Positions 10,601 through 22,315 of a DNA stretch of 64,000 nucleotides are shown in pieces; within the stretch, counting starts at the first letter, position 1; every line of letters starts with the position of its first letter. The notes under the pieces were generated by a model. That model was not told the DNA's origin. It saw only the letters and a program-made list of their open reading frames with translations, and ran no database searches. The translations under genes and the position numbers were made by a program. The DNA is from Samsoniella hepiali (lineage: Eukaryota > Ascomycota > Sordariomycetes > Hypocreales > Cordycipitaceae). Location of the stretch: the NCBI GenBank assembly GCA_001455915.2, contig LNDK02000066.1:5332001-5396000 (forward strand), given 5' to 3'.

Positions 10601-13600
10601 CCAAACCCCGCGTTGCGAAGTTCTTCATCCCATCTGCCGACGGAAACGTTTGCCTTGTCCGGGCGGCCATCGCTCTCCCCCAGCCACCAACCAGGTAAAA
10701 GGCCAGCGATTAATGGAATAGTTCGCGTAAAGGACGGCTCGATAATTTCTTGAAAATACAAGCGCCCTCCGGGTCGCAGCAACGACCGCACATTGGTCAG
10801 AGTAGTTACTAAAGACGGCGTTGCGTGAAGGACGTTGGATGCTACAACAAGGTCGTATTGGGAAGCTTCGAATCCTTGTTCTGATGGGTCCTTTGAAATG
10901 TCGAGAACCTTGTATTCGATTCCATGCCACGCCTCGAACCTCTTCTTCGCCTCGGCGAAAAATCCAGACGAGATATCAGTATACGTATACCCCGCATACA
11001 TTCGTGTGCCGTTGTCTGAGCGCAGTGTGTTCAATATAGTCTCGGTGGTCCCGCCTGTGCCTGCACCGAGCTCTAATATCCTGAGGTTGGTTTGCGAGTG
11101 CGCCAATTGCCTGAAGAAAGCGCTTGCATCCAGCTGCAACCCCAAATTGTTGTACCAAGCAGTTAATCCGCCCCCCTCCAGAAGTATCTGGAGAGCATGC
11201 ATGTTGCCCGAAAAGATGGCATTGATGTTATCTGGTTGGGCGATGGAATACTCCATATTTGCGATTGCCGACAAGTATGCTCCTCCAACCTGTTCTACGA
11301 GGTCCCTTTGTTTCTTTAAAAGAATGTTTCTGGCCTCGGCATCCAAGCCTGCCCAATGTCTGGCATCTTTGACAATGGCATATTCGCCACGAATCATGCT
11401 CTCTTTTTCCGCAAGCAACCACGAGACAAATTTGTCTAGGTACCCGGTACGCGGTGTACTCTCGCACATGCTGATGCCATCCAGGAGGCATAGAATGCAC
11501 AGCGCTGTCAGCTTCTCTAATTCAATCTTGCTTGAACGAGTTTCCTTCCCAGGCTGAAGGAGGTCCTGAATTTTGCAAAATTCAATGTCATTCTTCCATT
11601 CGCATCTCGCGATAGTTGGGACCTTGTCCAAGTTAGAGGCCTCATCTCCGGTGTTCAACACCGTAAATGTTACCTCGCCAAGTTTTGCCACTAGATCTGG
11701 TTCCCGCTCCCCGGGTTTTGTCGCCAGTGCAACGGCGTCGTATGTAGGTGTCAATGCCGACGGATCTGACCTCTCACTGGCATCTGCAACCACCTCAGCA
11801 CCATCCCCGCATCCAATATAGACGTGTCCAACACGAGTAGGAACTCTCACGCGTGCCAAGTTGCGCAATAGACCCTTGGACCCCGCAACTATGGAAAGCT
11901 GCAGTAGTGCGTCAATTATAGCCGGGTGCGTGGCATACTGCGCTGGCTGCTCCCTGGTCTCATTTGCAACAGTGGCTCGAGCATGTGCATCATTGGTACA
12001 TGCAGAAATGTCATGCAAGAGGCGGAAGCAAGTGCCAAAGCTTACACCCATTGTATCTAAGCTTTGATAGAAAGATTCGCTCGACAGCTTTCTAGGCAAT
12101 GAGCCATCGCTCATCTCTGCGTGTGTCGCCGCTGTAGCGCCTTGTGCCTGAGCAACACAGTGCTGAGTCCACGACGTGCCCTTGACGGAGGAGATTGATA
12201 CTTCGTACCAAGATGAAGCTGTATTTTCTGTTAGAGCCCCTCGCGTAAGGTTGGTGATAATTTCAGTAGTCTCAGAATCGGGCACCAGCAGCGCCGTTTT
12301 GACAACCACGTTTTTGAGCCTATACGCCGGGAGCCCGGTGACCTGTCGAACCGCTTCGCCAATCATGGCTATGAAGCCTGCGAAAGGAAAGACGACTCCA
12401 TTCATGACTTTGTGATCTTGGAGCCAGGACACGTGATCCAACCGAAGCAGGTTCCGCCAAGTAAGGCTTTCCTTGCCGTTGACCGAGTGCTGGCTTCCCA
12501 ATAGCTCATGATGGGGGTGGTTTCTCATCCGCCACTCCTTTGAGAGACGACTTTCGTTCCAATACTTGTTGCTGTGATTCCAAGGATACAGCGGCAAGTC
12601 CGTGGAAACAGGGCGTGTGGGATTCATGGCCGAAAAGTTGACTTCGGACCCCTGGCAGTAGAGATGGCCAACCGTAGCCAGCAGCGATGTCACAGCATCC
12701 TTGCCTCTGATAAGAGTAGGTATATATGTCGCATTGTGATCGCTGGTAGAGGCCAGCATAATTTGCCGAATAGGTCCCTGAAGAGCGGCATGTGGGCCAA
12801 TCTCTACCAGCGCGACCGAACTGTCCTTGAAGTCTGCAAGCATAGCTTGCATAGCCTGATTGAACAGTACTGGATGTTGGATATTTTCTTTCCAATAACC
12901 TGGGCCGAACGTAGTACCCTGCGGTGCCAGTGACCCAAGAGTAGCCGAATAGTACGGCATCAAAGCTGTTCCTGCTCGCAAGTGAGACTCTAGCAGAGTC
13001 TCGGCGAGGCAGGCCGCTTCTGCCATGTATGGCGAGTGGTAAGGTTGGTCAACCTTGACCTTTCTGATGAAGATGTTTTCATCGAGCGTCGCAATTGCAC
13101 TGGCAACTTTATCGAGAGCGTCCAAATCACCGGAAAGTGTAATACTGCTGGGGCTGTTCTCACAAGCGACACAAGTCCCAGCAAGCAGATGTGGCAGAAC
13201 GGCAGCACGCCCCATCCCGACAAACATCATTCCACCAGAAGAGCTGTTCGATGAGACAGATAACCCTCTTATGTAGCTGCATATAATGGCTTCGCGCATT
13301 GTCAAAGCTCCGGCTGCATAGACTGCAGCTATCTCGCCGCTGGAGTGCCCTGTAACCGCATCTGGGCGGATGCTGTATTTCGACAGCAAATTGACAAGGG
13401 CGACCTGCAGAGCTGTTACAAGAGGCTGTGAACATTGGGCCGTCAATAATTTCTTTCGAATGTCTTCAGACTCCAGAATCAGGAACTCTGTGTCATGGTT
13501 AGCAATTATAGTGGCGTTTTGTGGAAGTGAACACAGAAAAGGGAGCATTTCTACCGGCCATAGTCCAGGAAGGGGGGCCTTCTAGGCTCTGTAAGACGCT

Positions 13601-15649
13601 GTCCATCTGCTCAATGTCGTTTCGAAACGATGAAATCGACTCATAAAGGCCCTTCCCCATGCCCAGCCATTGAGCACCCTGGCCAGTAAAGACAAACGCA
13701 ACTTGGGGCGGCTGCGTAACGTTCGCTTTCCGAGGTGGGACAAATTCAAGCTCGTCGTCAAGCCCATGAGCAACGCAGAAAGTGCGGTATGGCAAGTGGG
13801 TTCTGCGATCACCCAAAGTGTATGCAACACGTTCCATGCTTAGACCCTGAGTGTCCTTGACGTACTGCAGGAGATCGGCTGCTCGTTTCTTCACGGACAA
13901 CTCGCACGCTGCGGAGACTGGCAGCAGTCTTGGCTCGGAGGCGAGATTAGTCTGTGAGGTCTGTTGCTCGCAAGAAATGCTCGCCAATTCCATATTGATC
14001 GGACTCGGAAACTTGGGCTCCGATGAGTCGCGAGCTTGGTGAAGAGAATTGCTGGCTGATGCTGGACTATCCCTGTCTACAAGCCTGCCGTGGTAAGACG
14101 TCAGGCCAAAGGATTTCGCGGAATCAAGAATAACCTACAGTTCATTAGCATACAGCCGCAGCACGTACACTGATTGGCGTCGTTTCCCACAAGAAAACTC
14201 ACATGCGAATTTGCTCCACCAATTCCAAAAGAATTTACGCTGATGCGCTGATACCGATCTTCTGGCCACGGAGTTGGCTCAAGCGGCACCTTTAATTTGT
14301 TCTTTTCGAAAGCAACTATGCAAATTCAACGTTAGCCAGGATACATATTATGTAGCCCTAAATAATGGCTATTGACAACCTGACGTACTTTTGGGATTGA
14401 GCGCGCCAACGAGAAGATTCGGTGGGATTATTTCGTGTTCTAAACTCAGCACAGCCTTGATGATGCCAGTAAGGCCGGACGCGCCCTCGGTATGTCCAAT
14501 GTTTGGTTTGATCTGCCATTCCAACTGTTAGAAGCAAAATTAATCCCATCGGACATGCGGTGACAAGACTTACCGATCCGCAGAAGATGCCTTGTTCTCC
14601 CCAGACCTTTCCGACAGCCTCCATTTCCAATGGGTCCCCGACAGCGGTGCCCGTGCCGTGGCACTCGACAAAAGCCGTTTTAAAAACATCGTCAATACCG
14701 GCGACCTGGTACGCGTGACGTATCATGGCCTCTTGGCACATTGGGCTCGGCACGCCAAAGTTGGTCGTCTTTCCGTCGGCGCCGACCGCTGTCGACCGAA
14801 TCACGGCTCTTATGGGGTCATTGTCGCGGATCGCGTCCGCAAGCGGCTTGATCAATACGGCATTGACACCGTCCGCGCGTGCGTAGCCGTCCGCCAGCTC
14901 GGAAAACGTCTTGCACAGGCCGTCTTTGGCGAGCAAGCCTTGGGCCGACATGTCCTGCGCGAGATAGGGCGCCATCATGAGACTGCAACCCGCCACGACG
15001 GCAGCAGGACAGTCACCAGCGCGAAGCGCCTGGCACGCCAGATGCAGCGCTGTCATGGATGCGGAACATGCAGCACGGATTGTCATGCTGAATACCAAGA
15101 TTAGACGATACGTTTTCTCTCTTCAACATGGCAGCTTCTTCGTCTCTCTTACCTGGGACCTCGAAAGTCGTGCTGGTAGGAGAGTCCATTGGACAGAATA
15201 AAGTCAGCTCCATTGAGGACGCGGTACTGGTTGATATTCTCAGTATCATGATGTAGAAGATGATTCCAATCATCGCCGTAGCTCCCCACGAAGACGCCCG
15301 TATTGGTGCCCCTCAGATGAGTTGCGCCGGCATTCTCCAAGCACTCCCAGACAACCTCTTGCAATAACCTCTGCTGCGGATCCTGCATCTGCACCTGCTG
15401 CTGGTTGGTAGGGAAGAATGAGGCGTCGTACGCCTCCAAGTCAACATGGTCTATAAAATATCCGTATTCCGAGGCGACTGCTCCCCGACCACCTTTGAAG
15501 CTGTCGACATTGTAACGACTCTCTGGCACCCGGCGCTTGGCATTTTTCTTGTTCACGATGAGCTGCCAGAGGTCGTCTCCGGTTGATACGCTCCCCGGGA
15601 GCCTTAGGCCGATGCCGATGATGGCAATTGGGGAGACTGGTTCTTTCAT
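7619..15649 (-). CDS. Highly reducing type I polyketide synthase (KS-AT-DH-MT-ER-KR-ACP)
   Basis: Nine exons: 15649-15153, 15087-14574, 14512-14389, 14315-14203, 14134-13555, 13487-9844, 9797-9100, 9038-8570 and 8506-7619, giving 2508 residues. All domains keep key residues. KS: Cys173 (AACSAS), His309 (HGTGT), His344 (NIGH). AT: Ser658 in GHSSGE. DH: His967 in DHKVMNG and Asp1135 in HPAIIDA. C-methyltransferase: LELGAGTGG near 1413-1423. ER: HAASGGVG near 1924-1931. KR: GGLGGLGR near 2131 with Ser2256 and Tyr2269. ACP: attachment Ser2457 in MGVDSL. It should build a fully reduced, possibly methylated chain in the cytosol. No thioesterase domain is seen, so release needs another factor. No tailoring enzyme or pathway regulator is recognisable nearby. 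The KS motif starts RAACS rather than DTACS. Confidence 0.93.
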
Positions 15650-16758
15650 TTTTGAAATTTATCTTGCTGATGAAAACGCTGTCAAGAAGAAAAGTTCTGG
15701 ACCGCTGCAGTCGTAAAGACAAGAGCGAATGTGCAGAAATTGCTCATTTATACAGCCTGTGAGGCTGCGTAAGGAGATCTCAATTGGCGATAGTCATGGG
15801 GCTTCGGCGGTGACTATATTGGGAAACTCTTTGTGGCGTTTTACAGCTGAAGTTCGTACAGCCGTATCATCGCTGGCATGACACTGAAGGTTGCATAATG
15901 AGACGAAATCGGCTCGTTCATGTATATTGTATCGAGCTTGACAAGAAAGCCCCCCTTACCCGTTACTCTATATAACAGCTTCAAGGTACCTATTATAGGT
16001 ACAGATAAAGGCAGAATAACTGACACTATTTTGTTAGTTAAGGATAATAGTGGGAGCCTCTTAGGCGTGGGGGCGGTAAAGGTACCACTAGACATTTTTG
16101 GGTAGACAGAATGAAACGCCAAATCTAAAGGTTACTTGTTCACAGCTGCAAACCACCACTACGAAACGTTACAATACGCATTGATATCTACGGCACCACC
16201 TTGGAACATCTCTTATTGAAGCCATGATCCTAGCCCCCAAAGCTGTATTCCCGTCACCTTTGACTCTCACGATTATCTCACCTGAGATCTGCAGCAACTA
16301 TTTAGTGGCAAAATGGCGCCCAGATTGGTTAGAACTCGGCACTGCTGCCCCTGGAAATGGAGTTACAGTGGTTTTGCGACCCCCCCCGTGTGAAGGCCTG
16401 TGAGGCTGGCGGTTGTGGCGGGTCTCCCAATGGAGCCTGGAACGCTATTACCCGGCTGCATCGCTCAACGGAAGATTGATGAGCTGCTGTATACGCGGCA
16501 AGTATTCCAACTGTAGATTATCATCAGTGCCAATACTGTTTGGTTCCTTAGCTTAGTTCGTTTGGCACTGACCATCGTTGTCATGAGTTACCTATATGTG
16601 GCGTCAGGCGATGATGCAGGCTGCGTCGTCAGGCTGGGCGAACCCCGCACCGAATAAGACAGCGAGACTTCCATCAATTCGGCTCCTACTAAACATACGC
16701 CAATATAGATACGGAGGCCTGGAACTCAGAGATCCCATAAAGAGCCTGAAATACACCC
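15650..16758. other. Divergent intergenic region between PKS and NLR genes
   Basis: A 1.1-kb region that should contain both promoters. 15940-16080 is AT-rich and resembles decayed non-coding sequence. No complete gene, transposon end or RNA is recognisable. Confidence 0.45.
15748..15753 (-). promoter_or_regulatory. TATA box of the PKS gene (putative)
   Basis: TATAAA on the minus strand about 100 bases upstream of the PKS start codon, with an A-rich context directly before the ATG. Position and match are good for a core promoter; there is no experimental support. Confidence 0.4.
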
Positions 16759-19700
16759 ATGGCTGTAAGCAAGCACCCGCCACCACGCCCAGTTTCGAGC
16801 GGCGACTTCGAGATCGCCGTCATCTGTGCCCTCACCCTCGAGGCGGATGCCGTCGTTGCCCTCTTCGACTACCATTGGGATGACGATGGCCCGCCCTACG
16901 ATAAAGCCCCAGCCGATCCGAACGCCTACTCCGCCGGCGCCATCGGCCGTCACAATGTCATTCTCGCGCACATGCCAGGCGTGGGAAAAGCCAACGGAGC
17001 GGCGGTCGCGGCTAACTGCCTGTCGAGCTTCCCGAACATCAAGCTTGCCATTGTTGCAGGGGTTTGCAGTGTTGTTCCCTTTGATCAGGATGGCGTTGAG
17101 ATTGCGCTGGGTGATGTCATCGTTAGCGATGGCGTGGTTCAGTACGATCTCGGCCAGCTGTTACCCGAACGATTCGTACAAAAAGACGCGCTGCTGGACT
17201 CGTTGAGTAGGCCGAATGCTAAGATACGCTCGTTGCTGGCGAAACTAAGGGGTATTCGCGGCCGCAGAACGCTACGGGAGAAGATGGTTGGCTACCTCAA
17301 CACGCTCGGGACAGACCCGGAGCTGGCAGCGGGATATCCAGGCACAGCGCGCGACAGGCTCTTTAAAGCGACGTACCACCACCGCCGCGATAGCATGTCG
17401 TGCGACGAGTGTGGATGCAACGGACCTCTTGTACCCCGTAGCCGCTTTGAGCAGGCAAATCAGCAGCCAACGGTCCACTTTGGTTTGATCGCGTCGGGCG
17501 ACACAGTGATGGAATCAGGCGAGGATCGAGATCGCATAGCGCGGCAGAAGCGCATTGTGGCTTTCGAAATGGAAAGCGCCGGGGTATGGGACATCTTCCC
17601 ATGTGTGGTGATCAAAGGCGCGTACGACTATGCGGACAGCCACAAGTCCAGGGGATGGCAACGCTACGCGGCGGCAACGGCGGCAGCGTGCATGAAGGCT
17701 TTCTTACACCACTGGGAGCCTTCATCCGGGTTGTATTCCGGTTCGTGATACCCTACTCGAATACGAACAGGCTTACCAGAGCGCTTACTGATTCTGTTAG
17801 CACCACAACCTGTCCTGGAACTGCCCGCTGGACCCTGGTGTAGGTAGATTCGTCGCGCATTCAAGTTCAAAACCAAGTTAATCTTCCAAAACGACAGTTC
17901 TTGTCCCGTACCCAAGAAACGATACCTTTGTTAGCCGAGGAGCTATTTTACAGAAGCTTCAGCAACTTCTCAAGCCGCCATCTCGGGCAAGAACCTCCCT
18001 CTTCGGTCTCGGTGGTACTGGGTGAGTTCGTTTAGCCAAGCGTTTTCTGATTGCTAACTAGTAGCAGTAAGACGCAGATAGCCCTGGAGTACGCATACAT
18101 GATCCGGGAGACATGTTTGGACATGTCGGTATTCTGGGTTCACGGGAGCAATGCGGAACGGTTTAGGCAATCGTACACTTCTATTGCTCTAGAGTGTCGT
18201 ATCCCTGGCTATAACGATCCCAAGGTCCAGGTGCTCCCACTGGTGAAGACATGGCTAGAGAGAAAGGATCAGGGGCCGTGGATAATGGTGATCGATAATG
18301 CTGACGACGCCCAGCTCTTTTTTCCCCCGCATCAAGAACTGATAAACGCCAGTAGCGGTGCCCCGGAGAAATATCTGGGACAGTATGTTCCTGAGTGCGC
18401 TCACGGGTCGATCCTCATCACAAGCCGGAACAAACAAGCCGGCCAGAAGCTCTCCAAAGGAGAACGACTCATCGAGGTGAACAAGATGGATGATACAGAA
18501 GCTATCCGGCTTCTGCGGGCCAGTCTAGAGGACCAGGACAACGCACCGGGTGAAATCGAATTGCAGACACTCGCACGCCGACTGGAGCATCTCCCGCTTG
18601 CTCTCGTCCAAGCCGCCGCATTTATCGAAGCAAATACGATGGCAGTTGGCAGGTACATACATCTCCTGGAGAAGAGCGATCAGGACCAGGTATACTTGCT
18701 TAGCAAGGAATTCGAGACGGTCGGAAGAGACTCGGAGACTCCTCGTGCCGTGGCAGGAACCTGGATCCTTTCATTTTTGCAGATCCAGCAGCAGAATCCC
18801 TTTGCAAGCAAGCTATTGTCACTCATGAGCTTTTTTAACCGCCAAGCAATTCCTATAGAATTCCTGGAATACTATAGCGAACAGCAGGATCAAGAAGGAC
18901 ATAGGGAGGTACCGCTTCAAGAGACTCTCGGTATTCTCAAAGCGTTTTCTTTCGTGACCGAGGGGCAGGACCAGAGCTTGAACATCCACCGACTAGTGCA
19001 GTTAATATCGCGACAGTGGCTTACAAGAGAAAAGAAACTAGAGCATTTTGCCAACCAGGCGCTTTCGGTAATATCGCAGGCATATCCTGTGGGTGCCTGT
19101 GGAGACTGGACAACATGCAGCAAATATCTTCCGCATGCGTATCAGGTGCTCAAGTTTGAAGTGGCAGCATCGAAAGATGAGAAGATAGAGAAAGGCGTTC
19201 TTCTTCACAGCATGGCAGTATACCTCTTCTACCAAGGCCAATGGAACGATGCAGAGAGACTCCAGCTAGAGGCAGTGAAACTGCGCATGGAGGTCCTTGG
19301 GGCGGATCATCTCTCTACGCTGAGCAGCATGGCCAACCTGGCGTCAACGTTTTGGAACCAGGGCCGGTGGGAAGAGGCAGAGAAGCTTTTCGTGCAGGTG
19401 ATGGAGACTCGCAAGGCCAAGGTCGGCGCGGATCATCCCTCTACGCTGACCAGTATGGCCAACCTGGCGTCGACGTACAGGAGCCAGGGCCGGTGGGAAG
19501 AGGCAGAGAAGCTTTTCGTGCAGGTGATGGAGACGAGCAAGGCCAAGCTCGGGGCGGGTCATCCCGATACGCTGGCCAGGATGAACAATCTTGGATATAC
19601 CTGGAAAAAGATGGGCAAGAACTCTGCGGCTACTGACTTGATGCTGGAGTGTGTTGGCCTTCGGCAGCTAAAGCTAGGGTTGAATCATCCAGATACGCAG

Positions 19701-19763
19701 TCATCAATTTCCTATGGAGTGGGAACTAGGTGGATTGCCGCCAAACAAGGCCGAGATGCATAA
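16759..19763 (+). CDS. NLR-type STAND protein: PNP_UDP domain, NB-ARC NTPase, TPR repeats
   Basis: Four exons: 16759-17740, 17801-17839, 17898-18021 and 18068-19763, giving 946 residues. Residues about 15-320 form a purine-nucleoside-phosphorylase-like domain (FEIAVICALTLEADAV, later AFEMESAGVWD), used in fungal NLRs as an N-terminal effector. The NB-ARC follows: P-loop GLGGTGKT at about 377-384, Walker B WIMVIDNADD near 453, ILITSRNK near 497 and LPLAL near 557. From about 776 come 42-residue TPR units of kinesin-light-chain type. The in-frame TGA at 17746 is removed as a 60-nt intron (17741-17800) with a weak GTTCGT donor; the 39-nt second exon then joins in frame to FLVPYPRND, the usual NB-ARC lead-in. 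Such proteins act in allorecognition and cell death; the trigger is unknown. Confidence 0.85.
19251..19628 (+). repeat. Near-identical 126-bp TPR-coding repeats
   Basis: Three consecutive 126-bp units encode 42-residue TPRs (AEKLFVQVMET...GRWEE). The unit starts at 19377 and 19503 are exactly 126 bases apart, and units are nearly identical at DNA level over long stretches. High internal identity is a known feature of fast-evolving fungal NLR sensor domains. Confidence 0.8.
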
Positions 19764-20530
19764 TGCCATGCTTATCACTTACACGCATCGAAATCAAAGC
19801 TGGTCCAGCTCCTCCTCCTATTCTTCATGTGCGCTAGCTTATACACTTTTGCCACCTTGGTGTCTAGGGGTTTGACAACGTTCTTCCTGTGCGCGTCACG
19901 TTTCTCGAGAAACCTTTCCACATGAAACTCGTCTTGCTCTTTAGAATCGACTGTCCGGCCGGTAGAGGAACACGACGCCGAGTTGCGAATTGTCCCAAGC
20001 ACTAGTGATAAGCTGTCGTTGATGAACACAACGCGACATATGCCCTTCCTTTATTACTTTGTATTATTAAACTAGCCAGTTCCTGCGACTCTAGCCACTG
20101 AAAAACTAGCTGGGCCTTGAAAATAAACTCTCGCCCGAGCTCTGGCTCATCAGACCATCCAGCTGGAGAAGCACCTTGAAGAAGCTCTACGAATCACATA
20201 TTTAATACTCAACCAATAAAGAAGGAGCGCTATAATTACCGGCCTTCTATAAAATTAATTATTGATCAATATTGTTTGCAGCAACAGCAGAAATAAAAGG
20301 CGACAAGCATCGGGCAGGACTGACCAATAATGTGTCGCAAATTCCTGCTGAGCAAGCAGCCGCTATATCGGCCCCTGTAGCATCTGATTTACAGGCTCGA
20401 CCCACTGTAGCTTTACTTCGGAGTAACTTTTTCGGCTTCAGAGGCTTGTTTGTCGCCACGGCACTACTATTTTTACCTGGCCTGATTGCCATCGAATTGC
20501 GCCCAAATACTGCGTACTCTATTCGATACG
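19764..20530. other. Intergenic with possible gene relic
   Basis: 767 bases. A minus-strand open frame at 19775-20029 (84 codons; lysine/arginine-rich, ...RRRSWTSFDFDACK) looks non-random but matches nothing I recognise and may be a transposon or gene relic. 20040-20280 is AT-rich. It presumably includes the promoter of the RCC1 gene. Confidence 0.4.
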
Positions 20531-22315
20531 ATGATGAACTCTTCGAGGATTGCGCTTAGGCGAGCCGCCTACGACTCTCTGCGCGCCACGGCGCAACGCC
20601 AGTGTGCGCCATACTCGAACGCGCGATTCACACAAGCTCCCCGTCGCGGCGGCGGCAAGCTGGTCGGCTTCGCCGCCGTATTTGGTATCGCGGCCGCTGG
20701 CGCATACTACTACCCGCGCTTCATGGCAGCAGACGACGCTGATGACCATGCACGACGACCAAAGGCCGAGCTGGAGTTCGAACAGCCCCGGCAGAACGCG
20801 GCGAGTGCGGAAGAGTATCGCGACCTCCTCAGCTCGCAGCACGTCCAGATCAAGAAGAGCATCGAGCATCCTGGTGTTTACGCGTGGGGCTCCAATGCTG
20901 GCAAGGTCATTGATCCCGAATCGAACGAAAAGTACATCAAGCTTCCTCGACGCATCGCATACTTTGATGACCAGCTGCTTCGCGACTTGAAGCTCACGTC
21001 CGACTTTGGTGCCGCCATCACGGAGAGTGGCGACTTGGTCCAGTGGGGTGTTGGCTTCTCGCAAGCTGACCCCAAGCCTAACCTCACCCTCCGTGGCAAG
21101 GACCTGGCCAAGATCGAAGTCTCGGCCGACCGAATCATTGCTCTGTCGCGCAGTGGCCATGTATACTCTGTGCCGACATCTCGAAACGACGTTGAAGGCG
21201 GTTTCAAGCCAGACGAGCACAAGAACGGCTGGTCGCTGTGGAACTCTTCTGGGACAGCAGCGGTCAACTTTCGTGATCTCACCCCTAGTGGCTTGGGCTG
21301 GGGCGAGCACGTCACGGATGTGCGAAGTGGTCTTGAACATGCCCTCATCTTGACATCCAAGGGCCGCGTTTTTGCTGCAGTTTCTTCCGTCGCCTCTTAC
21401 CCCTCCAAGGGCCAGATGGGAATCCCTGGTCTGTCCTGGGAGACGCGTCCTGCTGGACCGTACGACCAGCCACAGGAAATCCAGGCCCTTTCTGGATTCC
21501 AGATCACGCAAATCGCCACTGGAGATCACCACTCAGCGGTTCTTGACAAGACAGGGCGCATATTTGCCTTTGGCGACAACACCTTTGGCCAGCTTGGCTT
21601 TGCGTCGGATGGTGTGCCCGTTAACTACACCCCTAGCATAGTTGCCGTCAACCAGCTATATGCCAAGAGCGGCCTGGTAGCCAAAGTGACATCTATTGCT
21701 GCCGGCGGCGTCAATACATACTTCACTGTCGATGCCGAAGCACCAAAGGCACAGAACAGCGGCAAAGTTGCTCCGTCTAAGAGAATGCCACGCACCACGT
21801 CCGATCTCTGGGCGGCTGGTCAAGGCACCTACGGCACGCTGGGTACTGGAAGATGGACACACGTCTCCACAGCTCCCACAAAGGTCAAAGGCCTCTCGGG
21901 CTTGTATGAGTTTGACGAAAGCAAAAACGAGATGCGCCCTATCAAAGTCAAAGGGCTCCAGATTGGCAGCACACACTGCTCCGCTGTAATGGACAATGGG
22001 ACAAGGACCAGCGCCTCAACCAAATCGTCAGCAAACGAGACGAACTGGGGCTCTGATGTGCTGTTCTGGGGCGGCAACGAACACTACCAGTTGGGCACCG
22101 GAAAGCGCACGAACATGAATGCACCCACATACATCGGCCCCCTGGATGGTGGCGATGCCGACGCGGAAAAGGGCAGAAAAGGCGAGCTGTACCGCCTGTG
22201 TCTGACGCCGAAACAGACGGCACGCCTCGGGGAGGGTGGCAAGGGGAGGAAGGCGACTCTCGAGCAAAGGGTCGAGTGTGGTCGTTTTGTCACGGGCGTG
22301 TATTCAGCTGTGTGA
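20531..22315 (+). CDS. RCC1-repeat mitochondrial protein, FMP25-like
   Basis: Single-exon gene of 594 residues. The N-terminus is Arg/Ala/Ser-rich and lacks acidic residues for about 40 positions, like a mitochondrial presequence. One membrane segment follows (LVGFAAVFGIAAAGAYYY). The rest carries RCC1-type propeller repeats, e.g. GVYAWGSNAG, HHSAVLDKTGRIFAFGDNTFGQLG and LFWGGNEHYQLG. This arrangement matches yeast Fmp25, an inner-membrane protein implicated in respiratory complex III assembly; the role here is by homology. Two adjacent ATGs occur at 20531 and 20534; an in-frame ATG at 20486 would add 15 residues that weaken the presequence. Confidence 0.82.
   Translation: MMNSSRIALRRAAYDSLRATAQRQCAPYSNARFTQAPRRGGGKLVGFAAVFGIAAAGAYYYPRFMAADDADDHARRPKAELEFEQPRQNAASAEEYRDLLSSQHVQIKKSIEHPGVYAWGSNAGKVIDPESNEKYIKLPRRIAYFDDQLLRDLKLTSDFGAAITESGDLVQWGVGFSQADPKPNLTLRGKDLAKIEVSADRIIALSRSGHVYSVPTSRNDVEGGFKPDEHKNGWSLWNSSGTAAVNFRDLTPSGLGWGEHVTDVRSGLEHALILTSKGRVFAAVSSVASYPSKGQMGIPGLSWETRPAGPYDQPQEIQALSGFQITQIATGDHHSAVLDKTGRIFAFGDNTFGQLGFASDGVPVNYTPSIVAVNQLYAKSGLVAKVTSIAAGGVNTYFTVDAEAPKAQNSGKVAPSKRMPRTTSDLWAAGQGTYGTLGTGRWTHVSTAPTKVKGLSGLYEFDESKNEMRPIKVKGLQIGSTHCSAVMDNGTRTSASTKSSANETNWGSDVLFWGGNEHYQLGTGKRTNMNAPTYIGPLDGGDADAEKGRKGELYRLCLTPKQTARLGEGGKGRKATLEQRVECGRFVTGVYSAV

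Noticed and set aside
13488..13560. Apparent frameshift in the PKS between the start of the AT domain and its continuation
   Set aside because: An intron (13554-13488) with TTGCTAAC branch and CAG acceptor joins PSWTMA to EFLILESEDI in frame, matching the usual AT region.
17746..17748. In-frame stop separating the PNP gene from the NB-ARC/TPR gene, suggesting two genes
   Set aside because: Two short introns and a 39-nt exon restore a continuous PNP-NB-ARC-TPR protein with the P-loop itself split by a third intron, a known fungal NLR architecture.
7619..19763. PKS plus NLR as one biosynthetic cluster
   Set aside because: The neighbour is an NLR-type receptor without a biosynthetic role; no other cluster genes were found.
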